Positions 7,860 through 15,288 of a stretch of DNA of 55,560 bases are shown here, piece after piece; position 1 is the first letter of the stretch; every line of letters begins with the position of its first letter. The position numbers and the translations under genes were made by a program. The notes beneath the pieces are model-generated. The model was not told the DNA's origin. It searched no databases and was given only the letters and a program-made list of their open reading frames with translations. The DNA comes from Paenibacillus oleatilyticus (GTDB lineage Bacteria > Bacillota > Bacilli > Paenibacillales > NBRC-103111): assembly GCF_018998565.1 (NCBI RefSeq), contig NZ_JAHNZO010000041.1, positions 1 to 55,560 of the forward strand. The letters are read 5' to 3'.

Positions 7860-8480
7860 ATGAGTGATTTCATCGACCAATTCCATCGGCATTACTATGA
7901 TAGCCTGGTATGGCAAAATACGAGGTGGCTCGGGGTGCAGATCCTGAAAATGCCGCTGGATTTGATGATCTATCAGGAAATTATTTATGAGGTAAAGCCG
8001 GATCTTATTATCGAAAGCGGAACGTTTAACGGCGGCAGCACGTTGTTTTTCGCCTCGATGCTCGACCTGATCGGGAAGGGGAGGGTCGTCTCCATCGATG
8101 TCTTGCCGCAAGCCGACCTGCCGGTTCATCCTCGAATTACTTATGTCCGGGGCTCTTCGACGGATGGCGAGGTCATCCGACAGGTGAACGCCATGAGAAG
8201 TCCCGGGGATGCCGTTCTCGTCAATCTGGACTCGGATCATTCTGCACCGCATGTTCTTAGCGAACTGAGAATCTACAGCCATTTTGTGACGACGGGAAGC
8301 TATCTCATCGTCGAAGATACGAATGTTCACGGACATCCCGTGCTTCCGAGCCACGGTCCGGGCCCGATGGAAGCCCTGGACGCGTTTCTTCATGAAAACG
8401 ACCGGTTTGCGGTCGACGAAAGCCGGCATAAATTTTTCGTAAGCTTCAACCCGAGAGGCTATTTGCGCAAAATAAAATGA
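7860..8480 (+). CDS. CmcI/cephalosporin-hydroxylase-family SAM methyltransferase
   Basis: About 206 residues. The hallmarks are LKMPLDLMIYQEIIYEVKPD, the SAM loop LIIESGTFNGGSTLFFASM, VVSIDVLPQ, the metal or substrate segment VLVNLDSDHS, and LIVEDTNVHGHPV. Members methylate sugars (rhamnosyl O-methyltransferases) or secondary metabolites. I placed the start at the ATG at 7860, after GAGGAGAGG; the frame is open further upstream without a good site. A convergent terminator overlaps its stop. No surrounding biosynthetic cluster is visible. Confidence 0.85.
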   Translation: MSDFIDQFHRHYYDSLVWQNTRWLGVQILKMPLDLMIYQEIIYEVKPDLIIESGTFNGGSTLFFASMLDLIGKGRVVSIDVLPQADLPVHPRITYVRGSSTDGEVIRQVNAMRSPGDAVLVNLDSDHSAPHVLSELRIYSHFVTTGSYLIVEDTNVHGHPVLPSHGPGPMEALDAFLHENDRFAVDESRHKFFVSFNPRGYLRKIK

Positions 8481-8501
8481 GGCGCTATATCCTGCCTCAT
8501 T
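8476..8501. terminator. Convergent terminator
   Basis: AATGAGGC and GCCTCATT pair around a ten-base loop between two converging genes, the methyltransferase (plus) and the immunity-like gene (minus). The left arm overlaps the methyltransferase stop codon. Confidence 0.6.
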
Positions 8502-8503
8502 CC

Positions 8504-8920
8504 CTACAGGAGGATCGGCTTATAGGCCAGGGCCTTGTCTACAATCTCCTCGGCCGACAGGTCTTCGTCGCTCCAAAAAATATAATTGCTGATGCCCGGG
8601 TCTGCGACCGAGCTCGTAATCATATTCAGCCAAATGTCGAGTTCCCACTCTTCTCCCGAACACTGCATCACTTGTTCCACAAGCTCGATCAACTCTTCTC
8701 TGCTCAAATCGCCCGGCAGGACGGATCGGTGATGGAACAGTCTTCTGGCGACAAACTCGGTGCCTTGGTCGGTATGCAGCAGCAGCTCTTCGACATCCGG
8801 ATAGGTGACATTGGCCTTGAGCAGCTTCAGCTTTTCTTCGTACGGCTTCCCGGCATCATGGGCATCCTGTATTTCCTGCACCAATTCGAAAATTTTCTCG
8901 TAAGACAACGTTTGCTCCAT
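8504..8920 (-). CDS. Colicin/pyocin-type (E9imm-like) bacteriocin immunity protein
   Basis: The C-terminal 85 residues fit the colicin DNase immunity fold: SREELIELVEQVMQC, then a segment ending VADPGISNYIFW, then LSAEEIVDKALAYKP. That matches the family pattern of HPxxSDLIFWP and an ending yKP. These acidic proteins bind and block a cognate nuclease domain. An N-terminal extension (SYEKIFELVQEIQDAHDAGK) is extra. I prefer the ATG at 8920, with AGGA upstream, over a GTG at 8929. No cognate nuclease toxin is visible. It is the last gene of a minus-strand group with DUF3267, Imm48-like and SMI1 genes. Confidence 0.7.
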   Translation of the reverse strand: MEQTLSYEKIFELVQEIQDAHDAGKPYEEKLKLLKANVTYPDVEELLLHTDQGTEFVARRLFHHRSVLPGDLSREELIELVEQVMQCSGEEWELDIWLNMITSSVADPGISNYIFWSDEDLSAEEIVDKALAYKPILL

Positions 8921-8942
8921 CTCGTTCACGTCCTAAGCGATT

Positions 8943-9569
8943 TTAGATATGAGAAGATTTTTGCCTTGCAGTCGATCTCCAATACGTCTTCGTTCCGTTG
9001 CATACAATGACCGCTTTGGAAGGGACTTGAATCCAGATCAGTATCCAATTCAAGATGTCCAAAGAAGACGACAATGCGTTTAAAACGATCAAAAATAGGA
9101 TAAAAAGGGAGAGCGCCCCCAACAGGCCCAGCAGGGCCGGAAGTATGATGGATATGACAATAAAGGGCAATAGCGTAATGACGATATATCTCGTTTTGGA
9201 TACTTGTTCTTCCGTATACACATATCCCCCGAACAAGGTAATGCCGACATACGTGCTCTTCGATGCGATAAAGTTCGGAATCAGGATGAGGTGCAGCAGC
9301 TCATGAACCAAGAGCAGCGATACAACTCCCAATATACTCTTCAAGTCGATCGTGATCAATATCGATTCCGGCAAATAATTTCGGAGAGGGACGGCTGAAA
9401 ACATACTTGCGATCCCAAGGGTCACGATGAGATTGATGATCATGAATGGAACGGACAGGACTAGAGCGCGCATGGGAGATTTGGGCTCTTTCAGCAAGGC
9501 CCAGCCGTTGCGGATGAATTCCGCATGCTTTTGTTTATCGGTTTTCGGAAATCGGTTCCGTATCTTCAT
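8943..9569 (-). CDS. DUF3267 family membrane protein (putative zinc metallopeptidase)
   Basis: About 208 residues with four or five hydrophobic segments. Within the third lies HELLH (VVSLLLVHELLHLILIPNF), an HExxH-type zinc site, followed by the YVGITLFGGYVYTEEQ segment typical of DUF3267. The family is thought to contain membrane-embedded proteases of unknown substrate. The start is uncertain (ATG 9569 or GTG 9578) with no strong ribosome site. The preceding gene stops only about 15 bases upstream, so translational coupling is likely. Confidence 0.75.
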   Translation of the reverse strand: MKIRNRFPKTDKQKHAEFIRNGWALLKEPKSPMRALVLSVPFMIINLIVTLGIASMFSAVPLRNYLPESILITIDLKSILGVVSLLLVHELLHLILIPNFIASKSTYVGITLFGGYVYTEEQVSKTRYIVITLLPFIVISIILPALLGLLGALSLFILFLIVLNALSSSLDILNWILIWIQVPSKAVIVCNGTKTYWRSTARQKSSHI

Positions 9570-9583
9570 CGATTTCACTCATT

Positions 9584-9970
9584 TCACTCGCTCAACGAAT
9601 TTAAAATATGAAGCAGATTTTGACGCAAATCTTCCATTTCTTCATTCACGTATTCGTAGTGTCCGTTGATGCCCCGATGAATGATGGTGTTCATCGTCGG
9701 ATGATGATCCCGGTCCGTCGCTTGGATCAGATCATGGGCGAAAGCGGCGGCTTGATGCTCGCTATAGTGAAATGCGCGCATCAGCATCGCGATCGTCAGC
9801 GCATGCGTCTGCGGCTGATCCAGGTCATCCCGGACCGCAACCGCCATCACGGCGCCGAAGCTGAAAGCGGCGATCAACTGCCGTTCGAGCTCGGTCGTTT
9901 CGGCAAAAGGAATCTCGATCAGATCGAACAGCCTGTCCGCGAATTCCGTAATTTCAGTGAGTTGTTCCAT
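9584..9970 (-). CDS. Imm48-like immunity protein
   Basis: This 128-residue protein reads ITEFADRLFDLIEIPFAETTEL, then QLIAAFSFGAVMAVAV, FHYSEHQAAAFAHDLIQATD and TMNTIIHRGINGHYEYVNEE. This matches what I recall of the Imm48 family of polymorphic-toxin immunity proteins in Bacillales. I prefer the second ATG (9970), which has AAAGG at normal spacing; the first ATG (9979) is too close to it. It is coupled to the DUF3267 gene downstream. No matching toxin is seen in the window. Confidence 0.6.
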   Translation of the reverse strand: MEQLTEITEFADRLFDLIEIPFAETTELERQLIAAFSFGAVMAVAVRDDLDQPQTHALTIAMLMRAFHYSEHQAAAFAHDLIQATDRDHHPTMNTIIHRGINGHYEYVNEEMEDLRQNLLHILNSLSE

Positions 9971-10127
9971 GGGTGACATCCTTTCCTGCCGGCAAATTTA
10001 TCAGGGTGGGTCGGCGATAGCGTTCCATCCTCTGGTATATACGTAATAAGACGGGAAAAGGAAGCAAAAAACGGCATGAAGATTCACCGGACTTTGTACG
10101 GGAGTGGTTCCCGAGCTCCGTAGAAAC

Positions 10128-10772
10128 TTACTCCTCCGTGCCCTCCGTTACCGACTCCTGGCTGCACAAAACCGTCATCATTTCCTTGAACGAACCGAAG
10201 ATCGGTCTGACGTAAGGCACGAGATGTTCCCTGTTCCTCGACGCCTCTTCGCCTAACTCGTGCAAATGATCGTGCAAGAACCATACAATGGGACAGTCTC
10301 CGTCTTCTTGTCGCCGCATCGTATCGAAGCATACCGGACCTTGGCTGTCTTCGCACTCGGCAAAAGGCACATAGCCTGCCGACAGCAGAGGTTCCCAGGC
10401 ACTTATTAAAAATTCCAAGGACTGAAGTTTTTCTTCCGAGGACAGCGAAGGCATCTCTATAAATTGACAATCGCCTATGTATTCTCCGTCTACTTCCACA
10501 TTATCGAATTGCAGAGACACGTAATGATAGCTCATCAAGAACGCTTTGAACAGCGGCGGAAATTCGACCGCATATTCGCTCTCCACCGCCCGGATCTCGT
10601 CTTCGCCGACGGTCGAATCGAGGGGCTTCCATTTTACCCAGCCTTCCTCGTCGACTTCTCCGTCCCGCATCTCCTGCGGCACTTTTTCTTGCACATGCAT
10701 AAAGGCCATATCGACGGCTCTGGAGAAATACGGCCCCAGATGCTCTTTGATCCAATAAACTTTTTCTATCAT
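10128..10772 (-). CDS. SMI1/KNR4 (SUKH) family protein
   Basis: About 214 residues. The SUKH core is visible from residue 55: STVGEDEIRAVESEYAVEFPPLFKAFLMSYH, then a beta-rich middle and the typical YVPFAECEDSQGPVCFD with PIVWFLHD. SUKH proteins are widespread immunity proteins against polymorphic toxins in bacteria. It heads the minus-strand group of immunity-like genes (10772-8504), with an AAGGAG site upstream. The cognate toxin is unknown. Confidence 0.75.
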   Translation of the reverse strand: MIEKVYWIKEHLGPYFSRAVDMAFMHVQEKVPQEMRDGEVDEEGWVKWKPLDSTVGEDEIRAVESEYAVEFPPLFKAFLMSYHYVSLQFDNVEVDGEYIGDCQFIEMPSLSSEEKLQSLEFLISAWEPLLSAGYVPFAECEDSQGPVCFDTMRRQEDGDCPIVWFLHDHLHELGEEASRNREHLVPYVRPIFGSFKEMMTVLCSQESVTEGTEE

Positions 10773-10923
10773 CGTTTAATTGAGCTCCTTTTCCAGTTCC
10801 ATTCCCGGGAATCTCGCATTATACCAGTTTACGAAATTGGCGAGGCTTATCCGGACCAGCCCGCACTTTTGTTCGTAGAAGCACATAGAATATACCATGT
10901 CCAACAAGAAAGGATGGTGTGCT

Positions 10924-11178
10924 ATGTCAGCCATTCACGAACATTACCATACCTGTAAGAAATATATTAACAAACGGGTGCGAGTCATGACAATCAGCGG
11001 AGCCTCGTACGAAGGGCGGATCGTCAAAGTAGATCGGAACCGCGTTTACCTGCAGATGGGCTCGAACAACCGCGATAAGGCTACCGTTTCGTTTTTTCCG
11101 TTTATCCTTCCGCTCGTCTTGTTTGACCTGTTGGCTATCGTACTCCTCGACCGGCCTTTTCGGAGATGTTTTTGCTAG
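10924..11178 (+). CDS. Small Sm/LSM-like protein with hydrophobic tail
   Basis: Residues 10-45 read CKKYINKRVRVMTISGASYEGRIVKVDRNRVYLQMG, which has the strand pattern of an Sm/LSM RNA-binding motif, where a protein loop changes or restricts access to a nucleic acid. Residues 55-85 are strongly hydrophobic (FFPFILPLVLFDLLAIVLLD), suggesting a membrane tail. The ATG at 10924 follows AAAGGATG. Similar small proteins occur in Bacillales without known function. It stands alone. Confidence 0.55.
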   Translation: MSAIHEHYHTCKKYINKRVRVMTISGASYEGRIVKVDRNRVYLQMGSNNRDKATVSFFPFILPLVLFDLLAIVLLDRPFRRCFC

Positions 11179-11237
11179 TCGGATCGCTCCCTCACCCCGG
11201 GGGATTTCGGCATGTCCGCGGCCCGGTTCCGGCAGGG

Positions 11238-11253
11238 TGTGATTTAGATCATA
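11238..11253. promoter_or_regulatory. FNR/CRP-like dyad upstream of the universal stress gene
   Basis: TGTGA-TTTAGA-TCATA matches the TGTGA-N6-TCACA form recognised by FNR in Bacillus, with one mismatch. It lies about 63 bases before the usp start. Anaerobic control of a UspA gene would make sense, but no regulator gene is present in the window. Confidence 0.35.
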
Positions 11254-11315
11254 TCTTTGGCCCCGTATAGACGTTACCATAAAAGTGTAAACGATCTACG
11301 GGGAGGTTTCCAATT

Positions 11316-11744
11316 ATGCCATTCCAAAAAGTGCTGGTTGCTTTTGACGGTTCCGAGCTGTCCGTAAAAGCTCTTCAAAAAGCGGTAGCTATTACTCAGG
11401 AAGATTCGGCGGAATTAATCGTCATCCATGTATATCAATCTCCGGTTCTTGCTTATGGGTCCGCCTTCGTCACCGTTCCGGCCACCCTCGATCAGGACTA
11501 CGAAGAGTATGCCCGGTCCGTGCTGAAAGAAGCGGAAGGGTTGACTGCCGGCGTGTCCGGAGTGAAGCTCGTGCTGCAGCAAGGGCAGCCGGCCGTTACG
11601 ATTCTGGAGTATGCGGAAGAAAACGGCGTCGATCTTATTATTATGGGAAGCCGTGGACTAAGCGGGCTTCGCGAGTTTGTCCTTGGCAGCGTCAGCCACA
11701 ATGTCGTTCAGCACTCGAAAGTGCCGGTGCTCGTGATTAAGTAG
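11316..11744 (+). CDS. Universal stress protein (UspA family)
   Basis: The 142 residues cover one full Usp domain: KVLVAFDGSELSVKALQKA at the start, the ATP-binding type loop IIMGSRGLSGLREFVLGSVS (G-2x-G-9x-GS/T), and the ending VVQHSKVPVLVIK. Usp proteins bind ATP and accumulate under starvation, redox or membrane stress. The GGGGAGG site is good. A possible FNR-like dyad sits upstream. Transcription probably stops at the hairpin at 11992. Confidence 0.95.
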   Translation: MPFQKVLVAFDGSELSVKALQKAVAITQEDSAELIVIHVYQSPVLAYGSAFVTVPATLDQDYEEYARSVLKEAEGLTAGVSGVKLVLQQGQPAVTILEYAEENGVDLIIMGSRGLSGLREFVLGSVSHNVVQHSKVPVLVIK

Positions 11745-11804
11745 CGGCAGCGGTAAGCAAAGCACCTTACAGGTCAGAGCGTTAAGAAAATAGGTTATTA
11801 CAAA

Positions 11805-11960
11805 AATAGAGATGCAAACGGAGGCGGGGTATCCACTGGAGAAGCGATAGCGGCCGCCTTTGTCTTCGGGAATTGTCCGCTACTAAGCGGCTTCCAATCA
11901 AATTTCCTGAAGACAAGAGTGGTCGGAAGTGGATACCCTGCCCCCCTCGTAACCTCTATT
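11805..11960. repeat. 156-bp structured inverted-repeat element
   Basis: Two 33-base arms (11805-11837 and 11928-11960) are imperfect inverted copies; the inner GGGTATCCACT matches perfectly with AGTGGATACCC. Inside, TTGTCTTCGGGAATT pairs with AATTTCCTGAAGACAA, and the centre holds CCGC-TACTAA-GCGG. The nested design suggests a mobile MITE-like unit or a structured RNA. It contains no convincing ORF; the minus-strand reading frame across it is a by-product. Confidence 0.65.
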
Positions 11961-11991
11961 ATCTCAATTGACCACTTTCTCAACAACTCGG

Positions 11992-12017
11992 AAAGCACCT
12001 TAACGGGTGCTTTTTCA
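11992..12017 (+). terminator. Rho-independent terminator
   Basis: AAGCACC-TTAAC-GGGTGCTT followed by TTTCATTTT is a clean hairpin with a U-rich tail. It probably ends the usp transcript after the inverted-repeat element. Confidence 0.75.
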
Positions 12018-12102
12018 TTTTCCATAGAGGCTCGTTTCCAGTACAATATGATATAATTTGAGAAGCAGACCCTGCGGGGGATTCTAAAGCGAAAGGTGAA
12101 CT

Positions 12103-12891
12103 ATGCCCGTATTTGTACATTTAACGCCGGAGCAATCGATCGCGAATATCGTTCGAAACGGCATCAAGCCGAGTGAAGTGCATGTGGACGGGGTCGGAGA
12201 CGGCGTCTTCTGCATGCCGTTGATTCACGATTTTTACGCGTCGCATCAATGGCTCCGGGAGCTGAGACGGTTTAACAAAAAGAACATGACCGCCGTTTAT
12301 TTTAAACTGAGTGATGAGGAGAACGTCTTTTTCGGCGATTATTTCCAGAAGCACCGGCGGGGAAGCGCCGGGCAGGCCGTGAAAGCTTTTTTGGATCGGG
12401 AAGACCGGATGGGCTTCCAGGTGATCGTGCCAAGAAAAATCGCCAAGAACGAAATCTTGCGAACCAAAAAGCTTTCTCAGACGATCGGCTGGCGCTTTTA
12501 TCCGAAAGCGAAAGGAACCAGGAGGTGCCTCTGTCCCGGGTGCCTGCGCGGCGGTGAAGCGAACGACAACAAGCAGATTTTGAGAAAGTACGAGGAGCTG
12601 CTGTCCCAACTAAGACAAGCTGAGGAAAAAGAAATCCCGTCGATTCTGAGGTCCATCTGGGTGCTGAAGATCGATCACGACCGCCGTATCAAGGACTTTC
12701 GGCCGTTGTTGTTCCTGAAGGATTCGTCCAATCCGGACATCCTGATCGAGTTTGTCGCGGTGATCTCCAAGTTTCGGGGCCCCGAAATCGATGGAATTTT
12801 GCAGGAACTGATGGAGCATCCTAACCCTCATGTGAAGGCTGCGAGCGCGGAGGAATGGCTGCGATTCCAAGGAAGGGGAGATCAGGAATGA
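12103..12891 (+). CDS. Uncharacterised protein with HEAT-like C-terminus
   Basis: This 262-residue protein opens with VFVHLTPEQSIANIVRNGIKPS and continues GVFCMPLIHDFYASHQW. That arrangement (H near the start, then a GVF strand) recalls ADP-ribosyltransferase/RNA 2'-phosphotransferase folds, but I could not confirm a catalytic set. A short cysteine pair, CLCPGC, sits near residue 145. The last 70 residues look like HEAT helices (NPDILIEFVAVISKFRGPEID and HPNPHVKAASAEEWL). Its stop overlaps the next start (ATGA), so it is the first gene of a three-gene operon. Confidence 0.6.
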   Translation: MPVFVHLTPEQSIANIVRNGIKPSEVHVDGVGDGVFCMPLIHDFYASHQWLRELRRFNKKNMTAVYFKLSDEENVFFGDYFQKHRRGSAGQAVKAFLDREDRMGFQVIVPRKIAKNEILRTKKLSQTIGWRFYPKAKGTRRCLCPGCLRGGEANDNKQILRKYEELLSQLRQAEEKEIPSILRSIWVLKIDHDRRIKDFRPLLFLKDSSNPDILIEFVAVISKFRGPEIDGILQELMEHPNPHVKAASAEEWLRFQGRGDQE

Positions 12892-13124
12892 GTTTTACCG
12901 CCAATGAGGTTGCGGAATGGATGCTGAATGAGGTGAAGTCTGCGGGCATTCTTTATCAAAGCGATGCCGTGCGACATATCTCCGCTCATTTTGGCGAAGC
13001 GTTTATTTATGTCAACGAGAACGGGAACGCGTCCATCGATAAGGAAGTGAAGAAGGCGTTCAAGAAGCTGCACAAGGGAAGGGTAGCCTGGGACCGGGAC
13101 GCTTTCTTCTGGGGCTGGACGTAG
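12888..13124 (+). CDS. DUF6953-like small protein
   Basis: About 78 residues: TANEVAEWMLNEVKSAGILYQ, then HFGEAFIYVNENGNASIDKE and a final AWDRDAFFWGW. This pattern (EVAxWM ... FxYxNENGNxAIDxxVxxxF) is that of DUF6953, a family of unknown role. I chose the ATG at 12888 because it overlaps the stop of the preceding gene (ATGA) and follows GGGGAGATCAGGA. The stop codon is itself part of the ribosome site of the next gene (TAGGAGGA). Confidence 0.65.
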   Translation: MSFTANEVAEWMLNEVKSAGILYQSDAVRHISAHFGEAFIYVNENGNASIDKEVKKAFKKLHKGRVAWDRDAFFWGWT

Positions 13125-13132
13125 GAGGACGC

Positions 13133-13585
13133 ATGCTATTGCCTCACAGGTTCAAAAAAGACGGAGAGATCGAGAGGAAGCTTATCACGTATTTAACCGA
13201 ACAGGAAAGCTACTACCTAGTATCGGACGGCGTGGCGCTGTCTGCAGATCAGCCGAGGCGCTTCACCCACGACGAATCCGTGGAGATCTACAAACGGTTT
13301 GCGGAAGCGGACATGGCCTGGATGGGTGTCAGGCACCGGGAGCCGATGATGTACCATTTTGCGGTACGGATCGATCCCCGGGAAAACAAGGCGTACTTAA
13401 TGGAATATCTCGATATTTTCAACGAGGAAAAGAACCTTCACTTGAAGCATATGGTCGAAATTTTAAGTTGGGAAGAAGGCATACGGAGTTTACACGTTCC
13501 GTTACAGCTTACCGAGACGGAGGATGATTATATTTCCGTCGAACATGACCGGCAGGACCATACGATCTTGGTAAAAAAGGCATAA
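13133..13585 (+). CDS. Uncharacterised protein, third gene of operon
   Basis: This 150-residue acidic protein is of no family I recognise. It has a beta-rich second half (EPMMYHFAVRIDPRENKAYLMEYLD). It follows the DUF6953-like gene by eight bases, with TAGGAGGACGC as both stop and ribosome site, so the three genes 12103-13585 are surely co-translated. A strong terminator follows. Given the immunity-rich surroundings, an immunity or defence role is possible but unproven. Confidence 0.65.
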   Translation: MLLPHRFKKDGEIERKLITYLTEQESYYLVSDGVALSADQPRRFTHDESVEIYKRFAEADMAWMGVRHREPMMYHFAVRIDPRENKAYLMEYLDIFNEEKNLHLKHMVEILSWEEGIRSLHVPLQLTETEDDYISVEHDRQDHTILVKKA

Positions 13586-13595
13586 GCTCCGGAAG

Positions 13596-13633
13596 GAGGG
13601 CAGCTCCCGCCAGGAGAAGCAGCCCTCTTTTTT
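13596..13633. terminator. Terminator shared by converging operons
   Basis: GAGGGC-AGCTCC and GGAG-AAGCAGCCCTC form a long stem followed by TTTTTT on the plus strand. It lies between the plus-strand operon ending at 13585 and the minus-strand SMR operon ending at 13634. Confidence 0.75.
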
Positions 13634-13948
13634 CTATGAAATCAGTTTAAGTCCGATGGCGGACGCGAGGATCAGGCCGATGAACAAAATCCGCCTCCAT
13701 TCCTTCGGCTCGCCGAAGGCGAACATCCCGAGCAGCGTGCTTCCTGCGGTTCCGATGCCGGTCCATATCGCGTAGGCGGTGCCCATCGGGATGTGATTCA
13801 TAGCGAGCGACAATAACGAGAAGCTTGTTCCGAGCGTGACGATGAGGAACAAGTACGAAGTCCAATGGCGGTTCTCCGTCACGCGTTTGAGGGCAACAAC
13901 GCCGATAACCTCGCACAGCCCGGCGGCCAGCAGAGCAGCCCATGCCAT
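13634..13948 (-). CDS. Small multidrug resistance (SMR) family transporter, subunit 2
   Basis: About 105 residues with four transmembrane helices. The first helix holds the proton/substrate glutamate in AAGLCEVIGVVALK, and the later signature is GTAYAIWTGIGTAGSTLLGMFAFGEP. The ATG at 13948 shares its A with the stop of the preceding SMR gene (TGATG), so the two subunits are translationally coupled, as in EbrAB or YkkCD pairs that export quaternary cations or guanidinium compounds by proton antiport. Confidence 0.92.
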   Translation of the reverse strand: MAWAALLAAGLCEVIGVVALKRVTENRHWTSYLFLIVTLGTSFSLLSLAMNHIPMGTAYAIWTGIGTAGSTLLGMFAFGEPKEWRRILFIGLILASAIGLKLIS

Positions 13949-14289
13949 CACGCCTCACCGCCTTTTGCCTCGGCATCCTTCGTAACGAGCTTAAGCCCCA
14001 GAACGCCGGCAGCCAACGCAGCGATGAGCACGAGTTTGAGCGGATGCGCCGGTTCTCCGAAAAGCACAATTTCGGTAATGACCGTACCGGCCGTGCCGAG
14101 CCCTGTAAACATCACGTACACCGTACCGATCGGCAATTTGGCCGCCGAATCCAGAAAGGCTTTGAAGCTAAATACAATAAATACGAGGGTGAGCACCCAT
14201 TCCCACCACGCCGTCGAATGCTTCAGACCTGTGACCCAGACGACCTCCGTCGCCCCGGCCAATAGTAACAGCCACCATGCTTTGTTCAT
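13948..14289 (-). CDS. SMR family transporter, subunit 1
   Basis: 113 residues, four helices, with the essential glutamate in LLLLAGATEVVWVTGLKHS and the SMR signature PIGTVYVMFTGLGTAGTVI. The C-terminus adds a short charged tail (KDAEAKGGEA). It pairs with the coupled second subunit. It diverges from a LysR regulator, with a dyad between them, so LysR control is likely. I see no guanidine riboswitch in the short leader. Confidence 0.92.
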   Translation of the reverse strand: MNKAWWLLLLAGATEVVWVTGLKHSTAWWEWVLTLVFIVFSFKAFLDSAAKLPIGTVYVMFTGLGTAGTVITEIVLFGEPAHPLKLVLIAALAAGVLGLKLVTKDAEAKGGEA

Positions 14290-14373
14290 AACTTACTTTT
14301 CTCCTCCTTGCTTGCATAGAAACGCTTGATGTCATTGTAATTCACTAGGGGCATATCGTATAATGATCAATAT

Positions 14374-14387
14374 TGATAAAGGTATCA
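14374..14387. promoter_or_regulatory. LysR-type operator candidate
   Basis: TGATA-AAGG-TATCA is a perfect dyad, embedded in a larger inverted pair ATAATGAT ... ATCATTAT. It lies between the divergent SMR operon and the LysR gene, where LysR regulators normally bind. Confidence 0.5.
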
Positions 14388-14420
14388 TTATTTTTGATGT
14401 CATAAACGGAGGGATGTCCG

Positions 14421-15275
14421 GTGGAATTGACGGATCTTAAAGTGTTTGCTGTCATTGCCGAGGAGGGAAACATCTCCCGCGCCGCAGAACGGCTGGGCTA
14501 CGTCCAATCGAATGTGACCGCGAGAATCCGGAAGCTGGAGTCGGAGCTGGGGGTCCCGTTATTTCATCGGCATCCGAAAGGCGTTGTGCTGACGGAAAAA
14601 GGCGGTGCCTTTCGCGATTACGCCCTCACGATCTTGAATTTGTCCGAGGAAGCGGTGAGATCGGTGCGGGAGACGGATTATCCGAGCGGCCCGCTGGCGA
14701 TCGGGGTGGTGGAAACCGTAAATTGCCGGAATTTAATGAAGGTTCTAGCGGATTTTCAAACCCGGTATCCCGGCGTCTCTCTCTCGATCACGACTGGAAA
14801 TTCCGCAGATTTGCTTGCCAAATTGCTGAATCATCAGCTCGACGGAACGTTCGTTACCGGCGAGATCGGTTCGTCGAAGCTGGTTTTCGAACATACGGCA
14901 AAAGACGAGCTCCGGCTGCTGACCCGGACAACCGGGGAGACATACCCGGATCTTGCCCATATGAAATGGGCCGTTTCGCCGAAGGGCTGTCCGTTCCGGG
15001 CGGTTCTGGAAGCGTGGCTTCACAGCGAAGGAATTCCTTTGGCCAATACGCTCGAAGTGAGCTCTCTGGAAACGCTTCTGAGCTGCGTCCGTTCCGGGCT
15101 TGCCGCTACGCTGCTGCCCGAATCCGTACGATCCGGGGAGTTCGAGGAGCTGGGAAGCTACCCGGTTCCGGAAGCGTTCCGCTATACGACAACAAGCTTC
15201 GTCCGCCGCAACGACGGATTTTCCAGCAAAGCCTGTGCCGCTTTCGTAGAGATGGTAAAGGTGAACGGGCTGTAA
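14421..15275 (+). CDS. LysR family transcriptional regulator
   Basis: 284 residues. The N-terminal winged helix reads MELTDLKVFAVIAEEGNISR, then AERLGYVQSNVTARIRKLE and ELGVPLFHRHPKGVVLTEKG, a textbook LysR pattern. The periplasmic-binding-like sensor starts at about residue 90 (SGPLAIGVVETVNCRNL). The start is GTG at 14421 with GGAGGG eight bases before. Divergent from the SMR pair, it probably controls the efflux genes in response to a toxic cation. Confidence 0.93.
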   Translation: MELTDLKVFAVIAEEGNISRAAERLGYVQSNVTARIRKLESELGVPLFHRHPKGVVLTEKGGAFRDYALTILNLSEEAVRSVRETDYPSGPLAIGVVETVNCRNLMKVLADFQTRYPGVSLSITTGNSADLLAKLLNHQLDGTFVTGEIGSSKLVFEHTAKDELRLLTRTTGETYPDLAHMKWAVSPKGCPFRAVLEAWLHSEGIPLANTLEVSSLETLLSCVRSGLAATLLPESVRSGEFEELGSYPVPEAFRYTTTSFVRRNDGFSSKACAAFVEMVKVNGL

Positions 15276-15288
15276 CCGCCCTCTGCTT

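Noticed and set aside
11798..12046. 82-residue minus-strand ORF
   Set aside because: It runs across the inverted-repeat element and the terminator, and its sequence looks like translated repeat.
14290..14420. Possible guanidine riboswitch before the SMR pair
   Set aside because: The leader is too short and lacks recognisable ykkC-type elements; a LysR regulator diverges instead.
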